Assembly (NCBI RefSeq): GCF_019175285.1
Contig: NC_056523.1
Location: 110,186,279 to 110,250,278, forward strand
Source: Sceloporus undulatus
Taxonomy: Eukaryota > Chordata > Lepidosauria > Squamata > Phrynosomatidae
DNA: 64,000 nucleotides
Direction: 5' to 3'
In this document: piece after piece, positions 42,358 through 55,196 of the stretch
Numbering within the stretch: position 1 is the stretch's first letter
How the letters are laid out: the number at the start of each line of letters is the position of its first letter
Notes under the pieces: generated by a model
The model's database searches: none
Told to the model about the DNA's origin: nothing
Seen by the model: the letters and a program-made list of their open reading frames with translations, nothing else
Program-made: the position numbers and the translations under genes

Positions 42358-42655
42358 GATTATTATGTGCTGTCAAGTCAACTTTGACTTACGGTGATCC
42401 TATCAATGAGAAATCACCAAGAGGCCTGTTATAAAAAGCTCTGTTCTTGCAGATTCAGGGCCTTGGTTTCCTTAATCCACTTGCAAGGCGGTCTTTTTTC
42501 TACCTTCAACTTTACTAGCCATTTTTATTGTCATCTTATGAGATGACAAAAGTACTATAGTCTCAGTTTAGTCATCTTGAATTCTAGTAAGAGTTCAGAT
42601 ATTATTTGTTCTCTGACATCGTCTAGTTATTTGGGCTACTGTTTTTTTCATATTA
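42358..42655 (-). mobile_element. BovB (RTE) LINE 3' end, inverted, old
   Basis: GTGCTGTCAAGTCAACTTTG ACTTACGGTGATCC, TCTTGCAGATTCAGGGCCTT, CATCTTATGAGATGACAAAA, TCTCAGTTTAGTCATCTTGA and TAAGAGTTCAGATATTATTT follow the BovB 3' half in reverse. More eroded than the copy at 10960. It lies just past the RPL26L1 3' end. Confidence 0.65.
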
Positions 42656-42701
42656 TGTTCAGATAGAAAAATCAGCATACTCATTTACATTTCACTAGAA
42701 T

Positions 42702-42707
42702 TTTAAT
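42702..42707 (-). terminator. RPL26L1: Candidate polyadenylation signal of RPL26L1
   Basis: ATTAAA on the minus strand, 23-28 bases after the stop codon. A canonical AATAAA also overlaps the stop codon itself (42729-42734), so the 3' UTR is very short whichever is used. Confidence 0.55.
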
Positions 42708-42729
42708 GGGTTTCTCAAATGAGTCCATT

Positions 42730-42858
<129 letters not shown>

Positions 42859-43768
42859 CTAGAGAATAAATGTAATATTTAGAAATAGTTGCATTCTTCC
42901 ATGTTTGAAAATCAGGTTATTTTAAAGGTGATTCACAAGAAAATGTATTTAAACATGGGGTGAAGCCTGCCAAAAATTTACTGAGACTCTGTATTGAACC
43001 AGAACAAATAACGAGGCTTGCGCTAACTCCCCAGTCAGTGGAACCAACAGCACCAACTGGTCTTAATTTCTGTGAGTCCTCATCCATCCTGTTGCCAACA
43101 CCAGACAGGTAGGAGATACATCTCCCCTAAGCTTAATCAAGTTGCCAAGACTGAGGGAGAAAAATGGTGAGGAAACTGGGGTACACATCTCAATTTGCTA
43201 GCCTGAATCAAATGTAAAGCACCAAGCATTTTAACTGTATCTCCATTCAATGATTGCTCATGGTGATTTACAATAAAACCATGGAAAAAGGAGTGCCAAA
43301 ACAAAACCACAGACTACATATATTACAATAAACAGCAATAATTAAGTAGCAATGATTGCCTAAAATTTAGAAGCTAAATAATGAGGGAGCCAACTCGCAT
43401 TGATGCTATGTAACACCATGTCTTGAGTCTTTACTAACCTCACCCATCTAGGAAATGAAGTATGCAGGAAGCCCTCAGATACTGAAAACAGGCTCCAGAC
43501 AAGTTCATAAGAGAAAAGACACAGTTTTAAAGATCCTGTTTGTTAGTGCTAGACTAGGACAGGACGGAGACTCTGAATCAGAATCTCATTCAGCCATTAC
43601 ACTGACTGAGAGACACTGCATCAATCACTAATTTCTCAGCCTATCCTCATGGAAATGGTTGTGTGGATAATGACGAGAATACCTGGAAGTCAAAGACATC
43701 TAAAGGATTAAAGACTGAGAACCAGAAATCTATATAAATATACACACCAAACAACTATGTGGATTAGA

Positions 43769-43895
43769 ATAACAGAATCATAGTTGGAAGAGACTCCAAG
43801 GGCCATCCAGCTCAACCCCTGCCATGCAGGAACCCACAATCAAAGCATCCCTGACAGATGGCCATTCAGCCTCTGTTTAAAGACCTCAAAGAAGG
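43769..43895 (-). mobile_element. CR1 LINE 3' end, inverted
   Basis: AATAACAGAATCATAGTTGG AAGAGACTCC, CCCCTGCCATGCAGGAACCC, GACAGATGGCCATTCAGCCT and CTGTTTAAAGACCTC: the reverse complement of the CR1 3' end. This copy keeps only about 125 bases. Confidence 0.8.
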
Positions 43896-44154
43896 TAATT
43901 AAGGTGACCTTAACTACTTTGTTTTCCATAGGAAGGGAAAAAACCATCAGCTGATCACCCAGGAACAGCACAGGATGCAAAAACATCCCTGATTTGTATA
44001 TCTGATCCTTCACAAAAGAGTACTATCTGATTCACAGCAGATTGCATTTTCCCTGCATCAATAAATGGTTCTTCACTTTCAATTTCTTGAAAAAGGAGAA
44101 ATCAATCTGATACCATCTGCAGTAGGGAAAGGCAATTTTGACATTCACCCTGAA

Positions 44155-44454
44155 GCCATAATGTCAAAGCAGATGTTGCTGTTCAGTAGGAGGCAACTAC
44201 AAAGAGCCCTCCTCCAACCACCATCTTGAGGGGGAGAGAGGCCTGGCCTGGAAGACAAAGAGCCCTCCTCCTGACGACCATCTTGAGGGGGAGAGAGGCA
44301 GGCCAGCAACAACAGGCCTCGCCTGGAAGACAACATTCTTTTTTTAATTAATATCAATTATTTCTTTTTAAAATATTTTGATTGTACTTTGTATTTGTCA
44401 TTGCAATTTTTTACTTGTACACCACTATGATCAAAGCGTTCTATAAATAAAACA

Positions 44455-44505
<51 letters not shown>

Positions 44506-44506
44506 C
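44155..44506. repeat. Retroposon-derived repeat with internal tandem pair, L2-type tail and (TTA)n
   Basis: 44197-44345 contains two tandem near-copies of a unit of about 74 bases (AAAGAGCCCTCCTCC ... CCATCTTGAGGGGGAGAGAG ... CCTGGAAGACAA), related to 5130-5240. The tail at 44395-44452 (GTACACCACTATGATCAAAG, CGTTCTATAAATAAAACAT) is L2-like and leads into a TTA microsatellite (44455-44506). Confidence 0.6.
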
Positions 44507-45418
44507 ATCATTACATTTAAGGAACTAGTTTTCTTTCTGAACGAGACAGAATTTTGAAGTGGCAACAAGCATTACTCAAGTAACCAACATATAAAATAGG
44601 AGTGGAATCCAACTGCATAAAGTGAACTTCCACTCATATTATGGGACTTTCCCACTGGTTCAGTTGGCCCTTTCTAGCTCAGACTTGCAATAGTGAGAGG
44701 TGATATGCATTGCCATAATATCTAGCACTTCCCTCATTTTTTACAATAACCTATAGTTATAAAGGTGATGAAACTGATGAAATCTAACATAACCACAAAA
44801 TCTCTGAAGAAGTGGCTAGAGGTGGCACTGAAAAATGAATGGGAGAAGTTATCCTTGCTAGGCCTTCAAAGCCCATTTTAACTTAACGAGTTTCTGTAGC
44901 ATTATCTGCAGCAAGAAGACTGACTTTGGCACCATTCATTTTGTACAAGACAACCCAATTCTTAATGGTGAGATCTTAGGCCACAGTAAGTTTCTAAATG
45001 CTAGAACTATGGTCACTGCCAATCACATGCATAACTCCTACGCAATGGTTATTAGTTTATCGTTCCTTAATTCAACACTGTGACAGGTAGGACCTTATTA
45101 TTGGAAAACAGTTCCCACAGTATAAATTATTAGGTTTGTAGAACGTTAACCAAAATGTAGCAAAAATGTTAACTATTTTTTGTTAAATACATGATCAGTA
45201 TACTTGAAGACCTTCTTGAAGATAGTCAGGTCTGGAACTAACAGATCTCTGACTTAAGGGCATTCTAAAAGTGGAACTGAGGCAATAAACATGGTTTGTA
45301 CTCTATTTCATCTAAGGCAGTGCTGTTAAAAGTGATGGTTGGCAGACCAAGGCTGTTCAGTGAGCCACTGGAAACATTCTAGGAAACTATGTTAATAATA
45401 TGGAACAAATATGGTACT

Positions 45419-45892
45419 TGTCATGCCTCCAGAGCATCTTTGATGCTCTGGAGACATATATTTAGATGAGATTATATTAGCTTTTCTATGTATTAGTTTA
45501 GAAGGAGAAATAGAGATCTACAGCTTTAAGAAAGGCAAGCATTGTGGGAAATCCCAGGGTCTTATGCTGTCTCCCTCTAGCTAAGTTTCAGTGTGTAGTA
45601 AGATTTCAGCCAAGTCAGACCTGGAGAGAGTATTTCCCTTTGACAAAGAGATAAGTCCACAAAGAAGATAGTCCTCAGAAGAAGAAAGATAGAATCCACC
45701 AAGAAGAGAGAGCAAGGTATTTAGGAAGGACTATTGAGAAAAAGGAGATCAGTTTCATGTTTTTGTGTTATAACCAGTAAAGCTTTTGAAACTTAAGAAA
45801 TTTGTGGACAAGTCTTTTGTTCTGGCTGTGATCCCGAGAGCCAGAGGCCTTACTACACCCAAAGTCCATAGCATTGCTCTTGGGACAAAACA
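45419..45892 (+). mobile_element. Solo LTR (endogenous retrovirus/LTR family), copy 2
   Basis: Same family as 3490-3947: starts TGTCATG, ends AAAACA, with the 5-bp duplication GTACT at 45414-45418 and 45893-45897. No internal viral part. It lies in RPL26L1 intron 3, antisense to the gene if the assumed orientation is right. Confidence 0.75.
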
Positions 45893-47144
45893 GTACTGGT
45901 CCCTGGCACACTGGGGAAAAATACCAGCCCAGCATATCAAATAGCTTGAGAAATACTGGTCCAAGGCAAAATATTTAGACCAGTCACAGAAAGAACAAGT
46001 TGTGTGAGAAAAGCTTTCAAAGATGCAATGGAAAAGTTTGGTTAACTGTTAAAATACTTTCACACCTCCAGCATAAATCTATTTTGCTAGGACAGCTAAT
46101 AAACAACAGGCAGTGTCCAAGTAAGGAACACTTCAGCAGGAATGGCAGGGAGCTATGCCTAGGCCACAATACAGCCCTCATGCATTCTGCAAGTCCTCCT
46201 GGAACCTTGGATTTAGCCCACTGAAAGTACAACGCTCACAGTAAAATGAAACATTACTAACACAAGCTAGAACAGCACGAGTTCATCTAGACACAGTATC
46301 AAACCAAAATAGTTCTTCGTTAAAAATGTTATGATGAGCAGCTATTAAAAGTTTTGAAGAGCTAGTATAGACCTTGGATCAGTAATTGATTGTTCCCAGT
46401 TACCTAACTCATGAAAGCATCAAGGTTCATGAACACCATTAATAATTCAATGTAATATGGTCTGCCAACCATCACCCTCTCAGTCTTCTTTGAAAGCAAT
46501 GCCAACAGATCAGGTTAGGTAGAATCAATTAACAATAGTAATCCACAAATTGTTATGTGCACTACTTTAGAAAAACACATACTGGCAAAATGATGTAACA
46601 TCTTACACTAAATTCCTTCCTGACTTCCAAATATGGGGAGGAAGGGAAGAATCGGTGGACATTCCAGGAGGAAGATACGTTAATGATTATCTGGGCCCTG
46701 CCAGTTTCTGCACAAGAGCCAGGAGACCTTCTCTCAAGACGACATGGAGCAGACTGGCAATGCTAAAATGCTATGCAGTCTGCCTTCTGCCCCAGGTGCA
46801 ATCTCTTTGTACCAACCTACAATATGCCTGGTGGTTGGAAGAACTGAAACAGCCAATATTAAGAAAACATTTGTGACTACCCTTATTTTTAGCAGTTAAG
46901 CTTAACATCCTTTACTTTTTTCCTAATCATGAATAATACATGAACAAAAACAGGCGCTAGATATACAGCAAGCCATAATTCCAGAACTTCAAGAGACAGG
47001 TAGGGCCACACATATTTTAACCAGATTAATTCTATAATTGTCAATTATACAACTAAATTGTGCCAGTATTTATTTATTTCTATAGCTATCAGGGCTTGAT
47101 TTCATATCAGTGAAATGGTTCTGGAAGTGTGAGAATCCACCCTA

Positions 47145-49352
<2,208 letters not shown>

Positions 49353-49852
49353 CTAGCCCCACTCCTTTCTGCTGCCAGAGTGGTGTCTGGAGAAGATTTT
49401 TGTGGACCCTCTCAGCGATCCAAAATGCCAGAAAATCAGTTTATTGATCAGCCTCCTGGATGACATGCTGCGTGTCCTGGAGAGAGTTGCCCCTTGTGAC
49501 AAAAGGAGCCACAGTGCAGGAGAAAGGCTGGCATGTCCCCTTGTGTGTTTATTTTCCCTATTTCCCATGGACAGCACTTGAATCAGACTTGAAGGAACCA
49601 CTCTTTGAAGAAGAGCATTTAGAACACTTCTCATGTAGAAACTGATTCCACTCAACCATTTCACACTAAAGAGCATAATAGTTTTCACCCTAAAGTATGA
49701 CAAGTAAAAAAACAAATGCTGTCAAATACCTCCCTAAACTGTACAGCAAACACCGGTCAACCCTACTATTACTAGTAAGAGTTTGTGAAGACAAAACAAG
49801 AGGGCTCCTGTGCAAAACAATCCAAGTTAGACATGATTATTGTCAGGTTTGG

Positions 49853-49975
49853 ATTACCACTGTTGCTGCTGAGTGCCTCCAAGTCGTGACTTATGGCAAC
49901 CCCAAGGCAAGCCTCTCTTGGGGTCTTCTTGTTAAGATTTGTTCAGAGGGGCTTTTACATTCCCATCCTCTGAAG
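49853..49975 (-). mobile_element. tRNA-SINE fragment, inverted
   Basis: GTTGCTGCTGAGTGCCTCCA AGTCGTGACTTATGGC, TTGTTCAGAGGGGCTTTTAC and CATCCTCTGAAGC: the tail and body of the squamate SINE, without its head. Confidence 0.6.
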
Positions 49976-50085
49976 CAGTGATCCCCAAACCTTGGTCCTC
50001 CAAGTGACTGTTGGCCAAGGCATCTGGGGCTTCTGGGGGATGAAGTTCAAAACAAATGGAGGACCCAAGTTTGGGAATCATCACT
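49976..50085. mobile_element. Short palindromic hAT-like MITE
   Basis: CAGTGATCCCCAAACCTTGG at the left, and reading inward from the right end AGTGATGATTCCCAAACTTG. Centre: GCATCTGGGGCTTCTGGGGG ATGAAGTTC. The ends and the CAGTG start fit the SPIN-like/hAT foldback group. Confidence 0.65.
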
Positions 50086-50159
50086 CTTAAAGAAGGATGT
50101 CAGGGAAGCCACTCTCTTCAGGATCCTCCTGAAGGCAAGGGCGCCTCTACCTTGCAGAA

Positions 50160-50250
50160 TTAACGTGGGTTGACACTGCTTGTAAACTGCCATGGCTCCA
50201 TGCTATTATGGCACCCCGGCGTTTGTAAAGACATACAAAAAGCTACAGTC
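50160..50250. repeat. Half of a palindromic MITE
   Basis: GTTGACACTGCTTGTAAACT GCCATGGCTCCATGC is a left arm of the CACTGCAG family; its partner arm is lost. Confidence 0.4.
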
Positions 50251-50337
50251 AGAACTGCACCAAACTCTCCGAGGGAATCAGGCCATTTCAAACACTGGTT
50301 TAAAAAAACAAGGGGTGAAAGTACAGAGCACTATAGA

Positions 50338-50556
50338 GCTGAATCCACACTTCAGGATCAATCCTGCCTGACACCGCTTTAACTGCCCTGGCTGAATGCT
50401 ATGGAATCCTGGGACCCGGAGTTTCCTAAGATGTTCAGCCTCCTCTGTTTGAGACCACTGGCGCCACGACAAGATACACATCCCAAGCATGGAGCCATGG
50501 CAGTTAATGCGGTGTCAGACTGGATTATTTCTGCCGTGTGAGTGCAGCCTAAGTTG
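50338..50556. mobile_element. Palindromic MITE
   Basis: GCTGAATCCACACTTCAGGA and CTGCCGTGTGAGTGCAGCC are outer ends; inner arms CTGACACCGCTTTAACTGCC and GGCAGTTAATGCGGTGTCAG are a near-exact inverted pair. It sits directly beside the RPL26L1 promoter, inside intron 1. Confidence 0.65.
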
Positions 50557-50815
50557 CACACTGGAGCCGGCTCCCCTCCCCTCCCTCGGCGCCCGCCTTC
50601 CATTCAACTCTATCCACAGCCTTGGCTTCCTCCGAGGCCTCCCTCCGCCGGGGAGCCTTGCGGCCGAAGCGCGCCCCGTCCGCCTCCAATACAGGAGCCC
50701 CGCAGACAGCCTCCCTGCCCTTCTTCTTTCCCCATCGGCTCTAGCCCACGATCGGCCCCCTACGAGCGGATGGCGACGGATTCCGAAACCCTCTCCTCCC
50801 ACCGCCAGCTCTTAC

Positions 50816-50852
50816 CCGCTGCTACCTCGGCGATGGCCGCCCGGAAAGAGAG
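50816..50852 (-). other. RPL26L1: RPL26L1 exon 1 (non-coding, TOP-type start)
   Basis: The minus strand reads CTCTCTTTCCGGGCGGCCAT CGCCGAGG and on to the donor CGG|GTAAGAG. An initial C followed by a run of pyrimidines is the 5'-TOP motif of ribosomal-protein mRNAs, and GGCCATC.CCGA resembles the human RPL26 5' UTR as I recall it. The start base (50852) is inferred from the TOP rule; the exon edge (50816) from the donor. The 5' UTR would be about 42 bases including exon 2's five. Confidence 0.75.
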
Positions 50853-51000
50853 CTCCGGCCCGCTTCCGGTCCGACTAGTGAGATCTCGGCTCTCGCGAGA
50901 ACAGCTTCCGGATAGAGCGAAGGAACAGCGCAAAGGGTCCTCGTCAGCGCCACCCTGCGTCCTGGAGGGTGAAATAGCAGCACCGCCGGAACGCAGGCAC
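50853..51000 (-). promoter_or_regulatory. RPL26L1: RPL26L1 core promoter with ETS and CGCG elements
   Basis: Upstream of the TOP start on the minus strand are two CCGGAA ETS-type sites (50864-50869 and 50906-50911) and the palindrome TCTCGCGAGA at 50891-50900, about 39 bases upstream. The last is the CGCG element bound by BANP in mammalian housekeeping promoters. CpG-rich, no TATA at -30. ETS (GABPA-type) sites are typical of ribosomal-protein promoters. Confidence 0.7.
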
Positions 51001-51122
51001 AAGTGGAGCTAGTTTGGAAAGAGAGGCCTAGCAGCCAGTGAGGCCTGAGTCGAGTGGTGTCACCTCTTCCTAATCCTAGGCCGCACCTGCACTGCAGAAA
51101 TAATCCAGTTCGACACCATTTT

Positions 51123-51362
51123 AACTATAGCTGCATCCACACTGGAGAAATAACCCACTTTGGTACCACTTTAACTTTTTTGTGGCTCAAGGCTATGGAA
51201 TGCTGGGAGTTGTAGTATGTTGCTGGGCCCAGAACAGCACTCTGCTCTGCTCTGCTGTGGGACCACAACAAACTCCAACTTCCAGAATTCCATAGCCTTG
51301 AGCCACAAAAGAGTTAAACTGGTACCAAAGTGGGTTATTTCTCCAGTGTGGATGCAGCCTAT
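51123..51362. mobile_element. Palindromic MITE (GCATCCACACTGG family), nested
   Basis: AGCTGCATCCACACTGGAGA to TCTCCAGTGTGGATGCAGCC, with long inner arms (TGGCTCAAGGCTATGGAATG / AATTCCATAGCCTTGAGCCA) and a centre containing (TCTGC)n. TAT lies on both outer sides (51122-51124 region and 51360-51362), a possible target duplication. Confidence 0.7.
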
Positions 51363-51363
51363 C

Positions 51364-51430
51364 AAGGCCAGGGTGACCAGACAGCCTTCTTTTCCAGGAC
51401 CTATCCTCCATTTCTGCCCAGGAGTAATTC
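51364..51430. repeat. hAT-like terminal fragment (CAGGGTGACCAGAC)
   Basis: GGCCAGGGTGACCAGACAGC and CTATCCTCCATTTCTGCCC resemble one end of the elements at 14487 and 53058. Confidence 0.45.
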
Positions 51431-51629
51431 CTTTGCATAGCTCAATCTATGGAATTCTGGGATTTGTAGTTTTGTGAGCTATTTTAAGCCCCCTCTGTCA
51501 AGAGAACTCCAATGCCACAACAAACTACAATTCCTAGAATTCCATAGCACAGAGCCATGGCAGTTAAAGTGGTGTCAACCCGGATTATTTCTCAAATGCA
51601 GATTTAGCCCTAGTCTTCTCTCCCATCAG

Positions 51630-52830
51630 GGAAATACAACAAAGCTCGACACGATAGGGAATGCTATAGATATAGCATATCTTGATTTCAGTAAAGCCTT
51701 TGACAGGGTTCCCCATGGCATACTTGCAAACAAGCTTGTAAAATGTGGGCTAGACAAAGTAACTGTTACATGGATTTGTAATTGGTTGACTGGCCAAACC
51801 CAAAGGGTGCTGAACAATGGCTCCTTTTCATCCTGGAGAGAAGTGACCAGTGGGGTCCCACAGGGCTCTGTCCTGGGCCCAGTGTTATTCAACATCTTTA
51901 TCAATGACTTGGAAGACAAAAATTGGGGGGCATACTCATCAAATTTGCAGATGACACCAAATTAGGAGGAATAGCTAATACTTCAGAAGACAGGATCAAG
52001 ATTCAAAATGACCTGAATAGATTAGAAAGCTGGGCCAAAGCTAACAAAATGAACTTCAACACAGAGAAATGTAAGGTACTGTACTTAGGGCGGAAAAATG
52101 AAATGCACAGATATAGGATGGGGGACACCTGGCTGAATGAAACTACATGTGAAAGGGATCTAGGAGTCATAGTAGACCACAAGTTGAACATGAGTCAACA
52201 GTGTGATGTGACAACTAAAAAGACCAATGCGATTTTAGGCTGCATCAATAAAAGCATAGTGTCTAGATCAAGAGAAGTGATAGTGCCACTGTATTCTGCT
52301 CTGGTCAGCCTCCACCTGGAATATTGTGTCCAGTTCTGGGCACCACAATTCAAAAAGGACAATGAGAAACGAGCGTGTCCAAAGGAGGGTGACTAAAATG
52401 ATGTAGGGTCTGGAAACCATGTCCTACGAGGAACAACTTAGGGAGCTGGGGATGTTTAGCCTGGAGAAGAAAAGGTTAAGAAGTTATATGATAGCTCTGT
52501 TTATATACTTGAAGGGGTGTCATATTGAGGAGGGAGCAAGCTTGTTTTCTGCTGCTCCAGAGAACAGGACCCGGAACAATGAATGCAAGCTACAGGAAAA
52601 GAGATTCCACCTCAACATTAGGAGGAACTTCCTGACAGTTAGAGCTGTTCGACAGTGGAACACACTCCCTCAGAGAGTGGTGGAGTCTCCTTCCTTGGAG
52701 GTCTTTAAACAGAGGCTGGATGGCCATCTGTCGGGGATGCTTTGACCGAGAGTTCCTGCATGGCAGGGGGTTGGACTGGATGGCCCTTCTGGTCTCTCCC
52801 AGTTCTACGATTCTATGATTCTATTAATTC
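51630..52830 (+). mobile_element. CR1 LINE, RT palm to 3' end
   Basis: The longest CR1 copy here. 51640-51920 encodes [20 protein letters not shown] (RT motif A), then [20 protein letters not shown] (motif B). 51923 onward encodes [20 protein letters not shown] (FADD motif C) and KVLYLGRKNEMHRYRMGDTW. The frame shifts near 51925 and again near 52370. A further frame, 52419-52745, runs to the C-terminus. It ends CTACGATTCTATGATTCTAT. It is 5'-truncated and starts directly after the nested MITEs. Confidence 0.9.
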
Positions 52831-52849
52831 CATACACACCTAGGGTGCA

Positions 52850-53057
52850 ATCTACACTGTAGAAATAATGCACTTTGGCACCACCTATAAGTGCTGTAAC
52901 TCCATTTTATGGAATTCTGGGATCTATAGTTTTACAATGTCTTCCCTGCCAAAGAACACTGGTATCTCACAAAACTACAAATCCCAGGATTTTTGGGATG
53001 GAGCTATGGCAATTAAAGTGGTATCAAACTGAATTACTTCTGCAGTGTAGAAGCAAC
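52850..53057. mobile_element. Palindromic MITE (GTAGAAATAATGCA type)
   Basis: CTACACTGTAGAAATAATGC ACTTTGGCACC at left, and ATTACTTCTGCAGTGTAGAA at right; inner pair ATTCTGGGATCTATAGTTTT / AAAACTACAAATCCCAGGAT. Close to the copy at 10727. Confidence 0.65.
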
Positions 53058-53274
53058 CAGGGTGCCCAGATGTCTTAAACCTAAAAGGAGGAAAAGGCAC
53101 CACAAAATATAAGCTGTTCAAGACAAATGTGGGACATTACAAAATAAAAGCTAAAAACACTCAAAGAAAGTCACACTTTTCTTAGTCCTGCTCAAACTGG
53201 AGAGCATTTTGGAATTCCTTCTGGACTGAAATGCGGGACATGTTCTGAAAAAAGGAGGACATCTGGTCACCCTG
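53058..53274. mobile_element. hAT-like non-autonomous element (CAGGGTG...CACCCTG)
   Basis: Ends CAGGGTGCCCAGATGTC and GACATCTGGTCACCCTG are inverted repeats. The interior shares AAGCTAAAAACACTCA and TTTTGGAATTCCTTCTGGAC with 14487-14815. I could not read a matching 8-bp flank (AGAAGCAAC versus GTTGCACCC). Confidence 0.65.
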
Positions 53275-53636
53275 GTTGCACCCTTACTCTCAGTACCATT
53301 CAGTTCAGCAAGATTTACTCTCAATGTGGAGTGGGCAGGATTTGTAAGCCTGAAAAACCTGCTTTTGGAATTACAACTGGCTGGCAATGCTTGCTGGGGG
53401 ATTCAAGGAAATGTAGTCCAAAGGAGGAGTTTTCCCAAGTTCTGCTAAGAGTCCACTGCATGTGGCTGCCCAAAATGTTCACTCAGGCAGAGCAGCAAAC
53501 AGGGTCCTATTCTCCAACCTGAAATAAACCCAAGCTAAGGTGCTGTCCCCCTTCTCATGGTGCTGCTCTATTCACTGTGCTTTCTGAATGTTTTATGAAG
53601 TGGTATACTGTAGTTAGAATTGTACAAGCCACTGTT

Positions 53637-53994
53637 TGCTGGAGAAGAGTGTTGAGGATACCATGGACAGTCAAAAAAACAAACAAATGGGTTCTGTAAC
53701 ACAGTAAGCCTGAGCTCTCCCTGGAAAGTAGGATAACAAAACTGAGGCTGTCGTACTTCAGACACATCAAGAGAAGGCATGATGTATTGGAAAAAACAGC
53801 AATGCTAGGAAAGGTGGAGAGAAGAAGAAAGAGAGGAAGGCTTTATGCTAGATGGATGGACTCTATTATGTAGGCCACAATTATGAATTCACAGGAACTA
53901 AGCAGAGCAGTGGAGGACAGGGAGTCTTGGAGATGTCTCATCCATAGTGTCACCATGGGTTGAGATCAACCTGAGGGCAGTTAACAATAGTGGA
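53637..53994 (+). mobile_element. BovB (RTE) LINE 3' end
   Basis: CTGGAGAAGAGTGTTGAGGA TACCATGGAC, CTGAGCTCTCCCTGGAAAG, CGTACTTCAGACACATCAAG, GCTAGGAAAGGTGGAGAGAA, TCACCATGGGTTGAGATCAA and GGCAGTTAACAATAG follow the BovB C-terminus and tail. Confidence 0.8.
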
Positions 53995-53999
53995 ACCAG

Positions 54000-55087
54000 G
54001 GCCATGATTTTTTGATGAGCAGGGAATATGACATCCGCTGCCACTCCCCTGTTCCTTCTAAGTTTGGCTGCAAATACCACTGTAGATGGACGGACAATTA
54101 ATTTTCACAGCAACCTTTGCCCCTACAACATTGCTTCTACATACTCATTATTTTTATACTTGAAGCAGTAGACCCTCCCTCATGTGGTTTTTATAAGGTT
54201 GGCTGGAGGGGTTGTGTATTAACACTGATCTGGGCAGGTTTGGCATAGATGGAGTGAGACCTGACCAGTGGCAGCATGTGACTTTGAGCAAAAGACCTTT
54301 TTACTTTTGAGTAAAAGCACCTGTCCTAGCTGACTGTGAATGTTTGATGGCAATTGTTTTAAAAAGAGGGAGAGTGGAGAACATGCCATTGGCATCTGTT
54401 GTGGAGGACTATCATAGGAACAGATATTTCTTGTTCTCTGCAGGAACAAATCAGAAACCTAAAGCTCATTGTTAGCATAATAGATCAGTAATTTGGCTAT
54501 ACGATACCAACAGAAATTAGTCCAAACAAAATGCAATTAATCTGAAATTTAGCAAAATTGCCAACGAAACTCATTTGGTAGCGATGTTAGAAAAGAAACC
54601 TAGAAAAGGTCCAAAGTGAGAATGCTCTTCAATATGTCTGATAAAAAAATTCAACCAGAAGCTTGTATGTAGTCTGCTATTTTTCTAAACTATAATTAGA
54701 AAACTTGTTCTTTTTTCAGTATAAAAGAGTAGAGCCATCCAGAACACAATGCCTATACAAGTATCATACAAATATCCAAATAAAACACAACACACAAATA
54801 ACACAACTGTATCATTTTCAACTTGATTTTTGCAAATGAAAAATGTATAAAATCCATCCAAATATTAAACAAGATACAGGGAGTTGTAAGATCCAGTTTT
54901 ACACCAGGGTAACGATTCATTTCATAAGAAAAATAGGGGGGAAATCTAGAGGTACAGATATCACTATAAAAGAACTGAGAAAAATCAGGAAAGAAAGGGA
55001 TGGAGAAAAAAATCCATACTAACTTTAATACACAAAAAGTAACTATCTTCCCTACACCAAAACATAGTGAAATTTTTAACGGACATG
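54000..55087. other. No gene seen between RPL26L1 upstream repeats and ERGIC1
   Basis: Unique AT-rich DNA; part of it may be distal ERGIC1 3' UTR. Open frames (54753-55175 minus, 55209-55532 minus) have no recognisable domain. Confidence 0.4.
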
Positions 55088-55196
55088 CTGGGCAGATTGA
55101 GGCTGCAATCTGTATTTCTTTGCTTAAGTAAGCCCCACTGAATTTAGTGGGATTTACTTCCAAATAAACATACACAGAATTTTACTTTGAAATACT
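55088..55196. mobile_element. Palindromic MITE common in sauropsids
   Basis: GCTGCAATCTGTATTTCTTT and AAACATACACAGAATTTTAC are outer arms, CTTAAGTAAGCCCCACTGAA and AGTGGGATTTACTTCC the inner arms. In better copies this reads ...CCCATTGAACTCAATGGG ACTTACTTCTGAGTAAAC. Confidence 0.55.

Larger units (their letters stand above)
51078..51610. mobile_element. Palindromic MITE split by a second MITE and a hAT fragment
   Basis: The outer left arm 51078-51122 (CTGCACTGCAGAAATAATCC AGTTCGACACC) stops at TTTTAAC. The outer right part resumes at about 51440 (CTCAATCTATGGAATTCTGG) and ends in CATGGCAGTTAAAGTGGTGT ... GGATTATTTCTCAAATGCAG at 51600. Between them are the inner MITE (51123-51362) and a hAT-like piece. 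A clean nesting record. Confidence 0.65.
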
